NCBI GenBank assembly: GCA_023484085.1
Contig: JAMDAS010000006.1
Coordinates: forward strand, 1 to 37,299
Direction: 5' to 3'
Length of the DNA: 37,299 bases
Origin: Candidatus Omnitrophota bacterium
GTDB taxonomy: Bacteria > Ratteibacteria > UBA8468 > B48-G9 > DTJG01
Shown here: one piece after another, positions 1 through 8,210 of the stretch
Position numbering within the stretch: the first letter of the stretch is position 1
Layout of the letters: every line of letters starts with the position of its first letter
Position numbers and translations under genes: made by a program
The notes under the pieces: generated by a model
Databases searched by the model: none
What the model saw: only the letters and a program-made list of their open reading frames with translations
What the model was told of the DNA's origin: nothing

Positions 1-773
1 TAGGTGGAGGAAGTGGTTTCATTAATGTCAATGGATGGGTTTATTCTTAATTTTAGACCTTCAAGTTCAAGTCCTGCTATATTCATCCCGATTGTTGAGT
101 CCCCGGGTGAACTTGTATATAAAGGAACGGCTGAATTATATGCTGCAGCAAGTATAGATACGTCTTTTAGCCCTGCTTTTTTTTCCCATTCTGCGGCATA
201 TTTTCCAAGAAGATAATAGAATTCACCTGTTCCCATTTCTTTTTGGAATTCGGGTTGAACAAGTATATTTCTAAGGATAGCATCAGTTTCCATAAGGCAG
301 TCTGTATAGCCAAGAAAAACGTCGTATATTCTGACAACGTCATTTTTTCTCAAGTCTGTATCATCAACAACGTGGGTTCCTCTATAAAGTGGACAGTTAA
401 AAGCAAAATGAAGGTCATGGTAAAGATTTGCACCTGTTGCAACCACCCAGTCAACAAATCCTGCCTTGATAAGAGGGACAATACAGGAACAGCCGATTCC
501 GGCAGGCGTTAAAGCCCCTGCCAGACTCAGTCCTACGGTTACGTCCTTTTCCAGCATCTTTTCTGTAAAAAGCTTTGCAGATTCTTTTAGTCGTGCTGAA
601 TTGTAAGCGAGAAAAGTCTCATCTATGAGGTCAGATAATTGTTCTTTTCCTGTTATCCCTTTTGGTAAAATTATTTGGCCTGAAAGATATTTATTCTTAT
701 GGGGACATTTCTTGTTTTTCATCCAGTCCGGTAAATTCTTTAAATTTATTCTTGTTCTATAATTTTTTTTCAT
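1..773 (-). CDS. Deoxyhypusine synthase-family protein, 3' part beyond window
   Basis: I translated this frame by hand; it is absent from the ORF track because it has no stop inside the window. It opens with ATG at 773 and stays open for 257 codons to the left edge. The sequence carries DHS-family landmarks: 'GLSLAGALTPAGIG', 'PLIKAGFVDWVVATGANLYHD' and 'TSSPGDSTIGMNIAG'. The family uses NAD to move an aminobutyl group from a polyamine, either to the eIF5A lysine (archaea, eukaryotes) or, in homologs, to a free amine as in homospermidine synthases. The catalytic lysine lies in the missing C-terminal part and cannot be checked. It starts 10 nt after the stop of an ornithine/lysine-type decarboxylase, so polyamine synthesis is the likely job (inference). 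The only good SD-like GGAG overlaps the upstream stop region, suggesting translational coupling. Confidence 0.85.
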   Translation of the reverse strand, partial: MKKNYRTRINLKNLPDWMKNKKCPHKNKYLSGQIILPKGITGKEQLSDLIDETFLAYNSARLKESAKLFTEKMLEKDVTVGLSLAGALTPAGIGCSCIVPLIKAGFVDWVVATGANLYHDLHFAFNCPLYRGTHVVDDTDLRKNDVVRIYDVFLGYTDCLMETDAILRNILVQPEFQKEMGTGEFYYLLGKYAAEWEKKAGLKDVSILAAAYNSAVPLYTSSPGDSTIGMNIAGLELEGLKLRINPSIDINETTSST

Positions 774-783
774 AGTTTATATA

Positions 784-1911
784 TTACTCCGTTAAAATAG
801 TTTTTGCCACAGGAATGCTGTTAAAATTTGTCGCGGTTGCTATTGAATATGCTCCAATATTTTTTACATAAACGATATCCCCTATTTCCAATTCAGGAAG
901 GTCTTCACTGACCGATATGATGTCAAAGGAATCACATGTTGGACCTGCAAGCGTTGAAATCTGAACCGACCCTTTTTTAAAAACGTTAAACTGGTACTTG
1001 CAGTGGTCATAAATAATACCTGAAAGACAGCCATAAACACCATCATCAAGATAATACCAGTGTTTGTTTTTCCTGATGGATTTTCCGATTACTCTCATTA
1101 CAAGTGTACAGCACGGACCAACAAGAGCCCTCCCCGGCTCCCCGATTATCTGGATGGATTTGTCAAAGATACGGTCAATCTCTCTATTTAAAACAGGTGC
1201 CATTTCTTCAAAAATATCTTCTTCGTGACTAAAATGTTTTATGGGAAAGCCGCCTCCTATATCTACAATTTTTAGGCGTATGTTTTTTGTTTGGGCATCT
1301 TTTAAAATCATTGATGTGAGTTCAAAAGATTCCAGGTAATTTTCCACCCGGGTACATTGGGACCCTACATGAAAGCTTATGCCTTCAGGTTTTAGCCCAA
1401 GGTTTTTTGCCCTTACAAGTAAGGATAAAACATCTTCGGGTTCTAAACCAAACTTAAGGGATAGTTCAACTATTGAGCCAACATTTGGAACCTTTATTCT
1501 TGCTATTACACGACTGCCTGGTGCATATTTTGCTATCTTTTGAAGTTCATATTCAGAATCAAACGTAAAAAGTAAAACCTTTTTTTCTCTGGCAAATTTA
1601 ATAAGAGATGGAGATTTGACAGAGTTTGCAAGGATAAGGTTATCAGGTGGCACACCAATCTTTAATAGATTCCCTATTTCATTTTCTGAAGCTACGTCAA
1701 AACATAATCCCATGTCTGCAAAGGTTTTAAGAATGTCTGATGATGGATTTGCTTTTACGGCATAATATGGCACAACACCAGGAAGAAGTTTTCTGAAATA
1801 CTCCACCCTTTCTTTCAGCCTTACTCCAGATATTAAAAAAAGCGGTGTGCCATGTTTTTTTACGATATCTGTTATGAACTGCTTAAAATTGTTATCATCT
1901 TTTTTGTGCAT
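784..1911 (-). CDS. PLP-dependent ornithine/lysine-type decarboxylase (fold III)
   Basis: A 375-aa alanine-racemase-fold decarboxylase. The PLP lysine sits in 'YAVKANP' near residue 53. 'FHVGSQ' (about 182), 'IGGGFP' (about 219) and 'GEPGR' (about 258) form the cofactor phosphate and substrate sites. 'GPTCDSFD' near residue 325 supplies the cysteine typical of ornithine decarboxylases rather than diaminopimelate decarboxylase. The expected reaction is ornithine to putrescine, or lysine to cadaverine; the specificity cannot be fixed by eye. AAAGGAG precedes the ATG at good spacing. It follows the release-factor-like gene by about 25 nt and is followed after 10 nt by the DHS-like gene, so the two probably act in sequence on polyamines. 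A carboxynorspermidine decarboxylase is less likely given the GPTCDSFD motif. Confidence 0.87.
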   Translation of the reverse strand: MHKKDDNNFKQFITDIVKKHGTPLFLISGVRLKERVEYFRKLLPGVVPYYAVKANPSSDILKTFADMGLCFDVASENEIGNLLKIGVPPDNLILANSVKSPSLIKFAREKKVLLFTFDSEYELQKIAKYAPGSRVIARIKVPNVGSIVELSLKFGLEPEDVLSLLVRAKNLGLKPEGISFHVGSQCTRVENYLESFELTSMILKDAQTKNIRLKIVDIGGGFPIKHFSHEEDIFEEMAPVLNREIDRIFDKSIQIIGEPGRALVGPCCTLVMRVIGKSIRKNKHWYYLDDGVYGCLSGIIYDHCKYQFNVFKKGSVQISTLAGPTCDSFDIISVSEDLPELEIGDIVYVKNIGAYSIATATNFNSIPVAKTILTE

Positions 1912-1936
1912 GAATTTTTCTCCTTTAAATCCTGAA

Positions 1937-2347
1937 TTAAATTTTTATGGGGATACGGGTTTTTTTTATTTCTGCTCTTTTCTTTTTTGCCTCAAGCATC
2001 TTTTCTTTGGCTTTTTTTGACCTCTTTCTTTTTTGTCTTTTTATCTTTTCTATTTTTTGTTTTTCGGAAGACAGTCTGCCAAGAATTTTATTTTCAATTT
2101 TTTGAATCAGTGTTTTTCTTGCATAATACCTGTTTAAAGCCTGAAAACGGGTTGTCTGGCATTTAACCTCTATTCCTGTAGGCAGGTGCTTGAGATATAC
2201 TGCAGTGGAAGTTTTATTAACGTTCTGTCCCCCGGGGCCGGCTGACCTTACAAAATTTTCAATAATATCTGATTCCTTTATTCCAAATCTCTGCATCTTC
2301 CCGGAAATCTCTTTCTGTTTTTCAATGCTTACTCCAAAATCTGTCAT
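1937..2347 (-). CDS. Peptide chain release factor-like protein (GGQ domain only)
   Basis: A 136-aa protein with the class I release-factor catalytic motif 'GPGGQNVNKTSTAVYLKHLPTGI' near residues 36-58, followed by a very basic tail of repeated Lys/Arg. It lacks the codon-recognition domains of RF1 and RF2. In this respect it resembles stand-alone rescue factors (ArfB/YaeJ, mitochondrial C12orf65-type), which hydrolyse peptidyl-tRNA on stalled ribosomes using a basic tail in the empty mRNA channel. Which subgroup it belongs to is not certain. The ATG is preceded by AAAGG. It lies directly downstream of thrS with only a possible 25-codon ORF between them, so a translation-related transcription unit is plausible. 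Confidence 0.85.
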   Translation of the reverse strand: MTDFGVSIEKQKEISGKMQRFGIKESDIIENFVRSAGPGGQNVNKTSTAVYLKHLPTGIEVKCQTTRFQALNRYYARKTLIQKIENKILGRLSSEKQKIEKIKRQKRKRSKKAKEKMLEAKKKRAEIKKTRIPIKI

Positions 2348-2360
2348 TGGTTTTATGCCT

Positions 2361-2438
2361 TTAATATTTGGTTATAACCAAATACGCAGATATTGCATAT
2401 AGAAACGTAAGAAACAGAACTGAAAAAACTATAGCCAT
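2361..2438 (-). CDS. Possible 25-aa single-span membrane peptide
   Basis: A very short frame below the ORF-track cutoff. It begins at an ATG embedded in the last codons of thrS (aaATGGctaTAG) and ends with TAA at 2361, 13 nt before the release-factor-like start. The product, beginning MAIVFSVLFLTFLYAISAYL and ending VITKY, is almost entirely hydrophobic up to a short basic end, as expected for one transmembrane helix. It fills the otherwise untranslated gap exactly. The overlap with the thrS stop would allow re-initiation, but there is no clear Shine-Dalgarno. Its stop region contains a 20-bp perfect palindrome, so the sequence could instead be regulatory. I do not know a family for it. Confidence 0.35.
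   Translation of the reverse strand: MAIVFSVLFLTFLYAISAYLVITKY
2365..2384. repeat. 20-bp perfect palindrome
   Basis: TATTTGGTTATAACCAAATA reads the same on both strands over 20 bases. It lies between thrS and the release-factor-like gene, about 20 nt before the latter's start. It is too AT-rich and lacks a T-tract for an intrinsic terminator. A dimeric repressor site or a chance property of the overlapping small ORF are the alternatives. Confidence 0.6.
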
Positions 2439-4162
2439 TTTGTATTTTTTGTGTTGGCTTCTTCTTTTAGGATTTTTATTATATCCTCTACTGTAAAGGT
2501 TCCAAGCATACCCTTACCATGTTTTCTTACTGCAATATTATTTTCCCTTTCCTCTTTTTCCCCAACAATAAAAATATAAGGGATTTTTTCCTCTTCTGCA
2601 ATTTTTATTTTTTTATTCAGTTTTTCCTGGGAAGCGTCAATCTGGACCCTGAATTTTTCTTTTTGCATCATTTTAAAAATCTTTTCTCCATATTCAAGGA
2701 ATTTTTCTGAAATCGGAAGAATTTTTACCTGAACAGGAGAAATCCAAAGAGGAAAATTTCCATTATAATGTTCAATCAGAATTCCAAAAAATCTTTCAAG
2801 TGACCCCATTATTGCCCTGTGAATCATTATCGGCTGTTCAAACTCATTTTTTTCATTTACAAATTTAAGGTTAAACCTTTCCGGGATGTTAAAATCAACC
2901 TGTATGGTAGTACATTGCCATAATCTGTTAAGGCAGTCTCTTACCTTTATGTCAATCTTGGGCCCATAAAATACTCCTTCTCCAGGGTCAACCTGATACT
3001 GAAATTCTTTCTTTTTTAAGGCATTTGTGAGTGCATCTGTGGCTTTTTCCCAGTTTTCAACTGAACCGACAAACTTCTTGGGCCTGGTGGAAAGAAAAAC
3101 CTCATATTGGTCAAAACCAAAACTTTCAAGGAAGAATACAACAAGGCCAAGAATTTTCATAACCTCATCTTCTATCTGCTCAGTTCTGCAGAAGACATGT
3201 GCATCATCCTGGGTAAAACCTCTTACCCTTAAAAGTCCATGAAGAACGCCAATCTTTTCAAGCCTGTATACTGTACCAAGCTCTGCCCATCTTAGCGGTA
3301 ATTCCCTGTAACTTCTGACTCTGTCCTGATAAACAAGTATGTGGAAAGGGCAGTTCATGGGTTTTAGCTGATAAAGGATTTTTTCATCAATCTCCATAGG
3401 AGGATACATATTTTCTTTGTAAAACTCAACGTGCCCGGATTTTTCCCATAATTTAATGCTTGCAATGTGCGGGGTATAAAGAAGGTCATAACCGTTTTCA
3501 ATGTGTATTTCCTTCCAGAAGTCTTCTATGATTTTTCTTATCATTGCTCCTTTGGGATGCCAGAAGACAAGCCCGGGTCCGAACTCCTGATGGAGGGAGA
3601 AAAGCCCTGTTTTAGGTCCTATTATTCTATGGTCTCTTAGTTTTGCCTCCTCAATTCTTTTCAGGTATTCCTCCAGTTCCTTTTTCCGGGGAAAACTTAT
3701 ACCATAGATTCTTTGCATGGAAGGATTTTTTTCATTCCCTTTCCAGTAGGAGGATGATATGCTGAGTAATTTGAAAAATTTTATTTCTCCTGTTGAGGTT
3801 TGATGCGGCCCTTTACACAGGTCAATAAACCCACCCTGCCTGTAAAAAGATACTTTTTCATCAGGTATTTCTTTTAAAATTTCTAATTTAAAACTTTCAT
3901 TTTTAATGATTTCTTCTGCCTGTTTTTTATCATACTCCAGCCTTTCAATGGGCAGGTTTTCATTAATGATTTTTTCCATTTCCGCCGTTATTTTTTCAAT
4001 ATCCTGAGGCGTAAATGGCTCCTCCCTGTAAAAATCATAATAAAACCCTTCCTCTATTGCGGGACCAATACCCAATTCTGTTTCGGGATAGAGTCTTTTT
4101 ACTGCCTGCGCAAGAATATGCGAACTTGTATGCCAGTATGTTTTCATTTCTTCTTTTTTCAT
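2429..4162 (-). CDS. thrS: Threonyl-tRNA synthetase (no TGS domain)
   Basis: Class II aminoacyl-tRNA synthetase charging tRNA-Thr. The N-terminal editing (SAD) domain shows 'HTSSHILAQAV' (residues 11-21) and 'DLCKGPH' (about 114), the zinc-like hydrolytic site that removes misattached serine. The catalytic core shows 'MNCPFHI' (about 269, zinc cysteine), 'RVRGFTQDDAHVFC' (motif 2 loop region) and 'HRAIMGSLERF' (motif 3). The C-terminal anticodon-binding domain begins near 'PLWISPVQVKILPI'. At 577 aa it is shorter than the roughly 640-aa enterobacterial enzyme because the N-terminal TGS domain is absent; the editing domain starts almost at residue 1. The 5' leader after the promoter contains an AT-rich inverted repeat (4190-4208). 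Start choice between M1 and M6 is not decided by a clear SD. Confidence 0.96.
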   Translation of the reverse strand: MKKEEMKTYWHTSSHILAQAVKRLYPETELGIGPAIEEGFYYDFYREEPFTPQDIEKITAEMEKIINENLPIERLEYDKKQAEEIIKNESFKLEILKEIPDEKVSFYRQGGFIDLCKGPHQTSTGEIKFFKLLSISSSYWKGNEKNPSMQRIYGISFPRKKELEEYLKRIEEAKLRDHRIIGPKTGLFSLHQEFGPGLVFWHPKGAMIRKIIEDFWKEIHIENGYDLLYTPHIASIKLWEKSGHVEFYKENMYPPMEIDEKILYQLKPMNCPFHILVYQDRVRSYRELPLRWAELGTVYRLEKIGVLHGLLRVRGFTQDDAHVFCRTEQIEDEVMKILGLVVFFLESFGFDQYEVFLSTRPKKFVGSVENWEKATDALTNALKKKEFQYQVDPGEGVFYGPKIDIKVRDCLNRLWQCTTIQVDFNIPERFNLKFVNEKNEFEQPIMIHRAIMGSLERFFGILIEHYNGNFPLWISPVQVKILPISEKFLEYGEKIFKMMQKEKFRVQIDASQEKLNKKIKIAEEEKIPYIFIVGEKEERENNIAVRKHGKGMLGTFTVEDIIKILKEEANTKNTKWL

Positions 4163-4212
4163 CTCATAGACTAAGCAATTATTTGATGGATTATTTTTAA
4201 AAAATAATAAAT

Positions 4213-4242
4213 ATTATAAGACAAAAACTTGATACCTGCAAA
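4213..4242 (-). promoter_or_regulatory. Sigma70-type promoter for thrS
   Basis: On the minus strand TTTGCA is followed by an 18-nt spacer and a perfect TATAAT, about 50 nt upstream of the thrS start and just beyond the stop of the URO-D-family gene. The -35 matches consensus at four of six positions. Confidence 0.55.
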
Positions 4243-4259
4243 GACTTGGAATTTAGAAC

Positions 4260-5372
4260 CTATCTGTGGGCAAGTTCTGCTGATGAATCAAGATAGTACT
4301 TTATTGCTTCAGGAGGAGTGTTCCATGGAATATGGTTCCCTATACACATCATGTATCCACCGGTAATTTTTGCAGTCTCCACCATGTTCAATACCATTGA
4401 ACGGATTTCCGTCTGGTTATTACGCATTAATATGCGGACGTCCCCTTCACCAGCGAGAAAACAATTGGTATGTTTTTTTGCAATGGGCTTGAAATTTGTA
4501 TAGGGTTCTGTAATAATACCTCTTGCCCCGCAAGCCAGGACGTCATCTACATAAGAATCCATACATCCATCAGACATAAATATAACTTCTTTTCCCTGTT
4601 TTTTTACAATTGACCAGAATTCCTCATATCTTGGGAAGATATACCTTGACATCCATTTTGGGGAACAGATAGGACCTTTCGTATTTACAATGTCATCGTG
4701 GCATATGACAAAGTTTACGGGAAGTCTTGAAAATACTTTAAAAACCCTCCTGTTTATTTCAGCAAATTCATCCATAATTCTTTCAAATCTTGGGTCAAGG
4801 CACGTTTCAAGAAATAACTCCCAGCCAAAAGTAAGAAGGGGCCACATAAACATGGTATTGTAAAAGCCTACGCTGGCAGCGGCAGATTCTTTTGGTGCAG
4901 TATCTCCCCATTCAGGGGGAAACTGGCGGCGGTAGTATTGAAAAACAGTTTCTTCGTCAGTATAATTATGGGATTCCACAACAGGGATATTTGTAAAATC
5001 AGCCTGTTTTAGAGGAGAAAAAGCAAAAACGTCATCCGCATTCTTAAACTGTCTTCCCCTTTCCCAGATGTCAGTGACGTTATCTCCCCAGCGGACATGT
5101 TGGTACCCTTTTTCATCTGTTGTTGAAGACATGGTGTCTGAATCAGTTTTTGGTCTTGGTTTTGGCTCATCTGTTTCCGGCACGGGAAGGTTTAACTGCG
5201 GATATATTTCACTCATCTTCAGCCGGCATAATCGTGGATGGTTATAATAGTCAATCCCGGTTATGTAGGTTTCTGCATCAGGGCATGACCAATGTTCCCA
5301 GTGCGGTATTCTTTTTGGCGCAAGTCCCATAAATGCTAAATATCTATCTCTCATCTGAATCTTTTCCTCCAT
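4260..5372 (-). CDS. Uroporphyrinogen decarboxylase-family protein
   Basis: About 370 aa with the URO-D/cobalamin-methyltransferase TIM-barrel pattern: a mid-protein 'ICHDDIVNTKGPICSPKWM', then 'IFMSDGCMDSYVDDVLACGARGI', and a C-terminal 'GGYMMCIGNHIPWNTPPEAIKYYLD'. True HemE carries an N-terminal substrate-binding Arg motif not evident here, so this is more likely one of the many URO-D-like methyltransferases or proteins of unknown substrate common in PVC/Omnitrophota-type genomes. I place the start at M5 of the tracked ORF (5372): GGAGG sits 6 nt before it, and the tracked first ATG (5384) lies upstream of that SD. It is the last gene of the pseudopilin-led carbohydrate cluster but also has its own possible promoter. 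No heme-pathway neighbour is seen. Confidence 0.82.
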   Translation of the reverse strand: MEEKIQMRDRYLAFMGLAPKRIPHWEHWSCPDAETYITGIDYYNHPRLCRLKMSEIYPQLNLPVPETDEPKPRPKTDSDTMSSTTDEKGYQHVRWGDNVTDIWERGRQFKNADDVFAFSPLKQADFTNIPVVESHNYTDEETVFQYYRRQFPPEWGDTAPKESAAASVGFYNTMFMWPLLTFGWELFLETCLDPRFERIMDEFAEINRRVFKVFSRLPVNFVICHDDIVNTKGPICSPKWMSRYIFPRYEEFWSIVKKQGKEVIFMSDGCMDSYVDDVLACGARGIITEPYTNFKPIAKKHTNCFLAGEGDVRILMRNNQTEIRSMVLNMVETAKITGGYMMCIGNHIPWNTPPEAIKYYLDSSAELAHR

Positions 5373-5407
5373 GGTTACCTCCATTAGGGAATAATCATTT
5401 TTAAGAT

Positions 5408-5436
5408 AATCTATCCCATACTTTGTATGTAGTCAA
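5408..5436 (-). promoter_or_regulatory. Possible internal promoter for the URO-D-family gene
   Basis: Minus-strand TTGACT, 17-nt spacer, TAGATT, in the roughly 110-nt gap between the GH-like gene and the URO-D-family gene. The -10 is only a four-of-six match, so the call is moderate. Confidence 0.4.
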
Positions 5437-5486
5437 ATAAAAGTGTACCATATCTGAAATTCCGACATAAGGATAATTTTTAAAAT

Positions 5487-7460
5487 TTAAGTATATAATA
5501 AGTCTGGATTTTCTTTTTCACCATTTTTGACAAGCAGTTCAGCGACAGCAGCCCCAACTTTTGCAGGAATGTCAAACTGAACCTTTCCGTTTCTTTTTGA
5601 AAATCGTATTTCCCGGGATTTTTCTCCGGGAGTATGTAGTAAAATACGTTTGGTGGATTCGCAAATACCTGTTTTTACATAAATTGTCCGTTTTTTATTG
5701 GTATCAGATGTAATTCCTGTTATGGATTGTAAAATCGGCATTAAGATGTTATTGTTTGGGCTTATAAAAATGTTTCCTTTATATCCTGGTGGTATTTCAA
5801 AAGGTTCAGGTTCAAATATCCAGCGCCGTCTGAAAAACCGTTTAATTACAGGGACATATTTAAAGTACAGATTTTTTGAAGCTATTGCAGCAGGATAACT
5901 GGTGAACCCTGCCCCGTACAAAAGACAATTCTGAAACATCATTTCAATGTTCCTGTCATCTGCTTCATATACAAGGAAAAACATGGGTTTTTCAAGAGCA
6001 TAATACTGGAACTGGTCACATAACCAGCCTGAGCCTTCTGCCATAATTCCATCTATGTATTTCATTATTCCTATCGCAAAAGGGCCATTGGCTATTATTG
6101 CTTTTTCAGGGTGGAGCAGATTGGAAAGACGTTCAAGGTGTGGGAAATAGTTAAATCCTGTCATATAGCATGGACTATTATTAAAAGCAGTTATACCATC
6201 ATTATGTGCTGTGTCAGCAAAATTGTAACATGCCTGGTCAAGAAAAACGCCATCCATATCAGGATACCTTTTTATCATACCATCAACCTGTCTGATAACG
6301 TCTTTTCCAAAAGGAAGGTTTATATCGGAATTCATCTGATAAACAAGGTATTGCTCACTGTAAATGGGTTTATTGGAAATATCTTTTACTATTGATTCAG
6401 GATATTTTGAAGCGATGTGTTTAACATCCCCATCACCGGAAATCTGTATATACGGCATTGCAAAAACATTTGCAGAATGAAGGGTTTTTATCGTATTTTT
6501 TATCATATCCACGCTTATCCGCATTTTATTTTTTCTATAGTGGCCGCTTGTCCATGCTGAAATGTTTTCCGGGTGATAGTTCCCATATGCCGGGAAATGC
6601 GCATGAATTTCATACCATTTGAGACCAAGAGATACCATTTTCTTTATATCTGCAGGAGAAACATGAAAATTACCTGAGATGTGCCCACCCCAGAATTTAT
6701 GAATACTTTCTGACCTGGGGCTGAAGTATTCCCCGTATTTGTCATGAAGCCATCCAAGAGCGGGTCTCCAGTCCCCACCTGTTCCCTTGAAAATCAGAGA
6801 GACTTTTGCAGGATTTTTATCTTTTAAGGCAAGCCAGTCAAAACGTACTTCTAAATACTTTGCCCTGTATTCGCTCACAAATGAAAGTCTTGGCGTTTGA
6901 AAATCAAATGGCATTGCAAGAAGAAGTCCTGCATCTTTGTCTTTTCTGTAATAACAAACAGCAGGTATGAGAATTCCGCTTGTTACTTCTCCATATTCAA
7001 GAGAGATTTTTGCAAAACGATGTGGAGAAGAAGGCATTCCTTCCCGTGCTGACCAGAAAGACATGTTATACAGCGGTTGTGCCCATGGAATTAAATATTT
7101 AATACTGCATGAACGGAAATCCCGGTTCTTAAGAACCACCTGCGCATTCCATGAAATCATGTCCTGTTCTGCCGTATATTCCTCAACAAGATACCATTGG
7201 GCATTTTTAAAATGTTTTTCAAGACATAATGTATTCCTGGAAACAAAAGTGGTCGTTACTTTTTCAATGTCGTTCCTGCCATAATTTTTCTTTACAAGGT
7301 CATCACAAATCAGCACTTCTCCTGAATCTTTTGTCCATACGAATTCCTTATTTGCAAAAACAGTCAAGCCGCAAAATGAACCGGTTTTTTTATCCAATAA
7401 AAGAGAAAGATTACCACCGTTCACTGAGTAAAATTTTTCAGATTGATTGATACTTGTCAT
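5487..7460 (-). CDS. Putative glycoside hydrolase, TIM-barrel type, cytoplasmic
   Basis: A 657-aa protein with no signal peptide. Residues 1-240 look like a beta-rich N-terminal domain. Residues from about 255 form a barrel-like region with 'FWGGHISGNFHVSPADIKKMVSLGLKWYEIHAHF', 'ANVFAMPYIQISGDGD' and 'YPDMDGVFLDQACYN'. The aspartate in DGVFLDQ sits where GH31/GH36-like clans place a catalytic acid at a strand end, and 'GIMAEGSGW' may provide the second acid. A small beta domain closes the C-terminus. I cannot assign a CAZy family by eye, and the catalytic roles are inference. It follows the secreted LamG gene by about 20 nt in the same operon, so it may process sugars imported after extracellular cleavage. 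Confidence 0.6.
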   Translation of the reverse strand: MTSINQSEKFYSVNGGNLSLLLDKKTGSFCGLTVFANKEFVWTKDSGEVLICDDLVKKNYGRNDIEKVTTTFVSRNTLCLEKHFKNAQWYLVEEYTAEQDMISWNAQVVLKNRDFRSCSIKYLIPWAQPLYNMSFWSAREGMPSSPHRFAKISLEYGEVTSGILIPAVCYYRKDKDAGLLLAMPFDFQTPRLSFVSEYRAKYLEVRFDWLALKDKNPAKVSLIFKGTGGDWRPALGWLHDKYGEYFSPRSESIHKFWGGHISGNFHVSPADIKKMVSLGLKWYEIHAHFPAYGNYHPENISAWTSGHYRKNKMRISVDMIKNTIKTLHSANVFAMPYIQISGDGDVKHIASKYPESIVKDISNKPIYSEQYLVYQMNSDINLPFGKDVIRQVDGMIKRYPDMDGVFLDQACYNFADTAHNDGITAFNNSPCYMTGFNYFPHLERLSNLLHPEKAIIANGPFAIGIMKYIDGIMAEGSGWLCDQFQYYALEKPMFFLVYEADDRNIEMMFQNCLLYGAGFTSYPAAIASKNLYFKYVPVIKRFFRRRWIFEPEPFEIPPGYKGNIFISPNNNILMPILQSITGITSDTNKKRTIYVKTGICESTKRILLHTPGEKSREIRFSKRNGKVQFDIPAKVGAAVAELLVKNGEKENPDLLYT

Positions 7461-7480
7461 TATTTCCCGCTTTTCCTGAT

Positions 7481-8197
7481 TTAGTTCCTGATATAATTGG
7501 ATTTATATAGAGCTTCTATTTCTGTTTCTGTGAGTGCCCGGTCAAAGGTCATAATCTCATCTATTATCTGGCTTCCCTCATCAATGGATAACTGACAGCT
7601 TTTACTGAAATCCTGTTCTATCAAATCCGTGGTTGATTTACCTGACAATTTCCCATTAACATAAAAACATTGTTCCCCGGGTTTAAAAGTAAATGCCAGG
7701 AAAACCCATTTCTTTCCGTTTCCCCATACACTATTGCTGTTTCCTACAACCGTTGTTTTCCCCCCGGGTCCGGCAAGATAAACCCAGGTGTCTCCAGGGT
7801 AAAATTTATAAATCATAAAATATGCAGTTGCTCCATAAACTGTGACAAAATAATGATTGGTGCTATCCCCTCCTTTCCATCCAACAGGCTTGATCCAGAA
7901 TGCGATTGTTCCTTCATGTGGAGAAAACATGTTTTTATTTAGATAATTTATCGGGTTGTTGTATGGAGGATGTGGTATTATTTCCAATCCAAAGCCCCTC
8001 TTCCCTTTCACAAATTTAAAGTTTTGTGATTGTTGACCAGGCCCAAATTGTATTTCTGTTTTGCCTTTTGAAATCAAGGGCTTTAATGTTTTTTGAAATG
8101 GAAGATAAAAAAGCAGGTTATTTTCTGACAGGGAAAAAGCCTTACCAGAAGATATTAACAGAAAAAATAAAACCAGATAAATAATTTTTCTTGTCAT
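7481..8197 (-). CDS. Secreted LamG/concanavalin-like domain protein
   Basis: About 238 aa. The track starts at a TTG (8221), but a GAGGAG 9 nt before the ATG at 8197 and the signal peptide MTRKIIYLVLFFLLISSGKAFS favour the later start. The mature part is one LamG-type jelly roll: 'LLFYLPFQKTLKP', 'GTIAFWIKPVGWKGG', 'WVFLAFTFKPGEQCFYVNGKLSGKS' and 'IIDEIMTFDRALTETEIEALY', the usual order of LamG strands ending in the [DE]x(2)xFxRALTxxEI signature. No catalytic domain follows, so a carbohydrate-binding or adhesive role outside the cytoplasm is likely. It is closely paralogous to the N-terminal domain of the 1355-aa protein directly upstream (shared LFYLPF start and IKPxGW block). Confidence 0.8.
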   Translation of the reverse strand: MTRKIIYLVLFFLLISSGKAFSLSENNLLFYLPFQKTLKPLISKGKTEIQFGPGQQSQNFKFVKGKRGFGLEIIPHPPYNNPINYLNKNMFSPHEGTIAFWIKPVGWKGGDSTNHYFVTVYGATAYFMIYKFYPGDTWVYLAGPGGKTTVVGNSNSVWGNGKKWVFLAFTFKPGEQCFYVNGKLSGKSTTDLIEQDFSKSCQLSIDEGSQIIDEIMTFDRALTETEIEALYKSNYIRN

Positions 8198-8210
8198 TTG
8201 CCGTTTCTCC

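Noticed and set aside
4-512. Two plus-strand ORFs at the left edge
   Set aside because: They are shadows of the minus-strand DHS-family gene, which has clear motifs and spans both.
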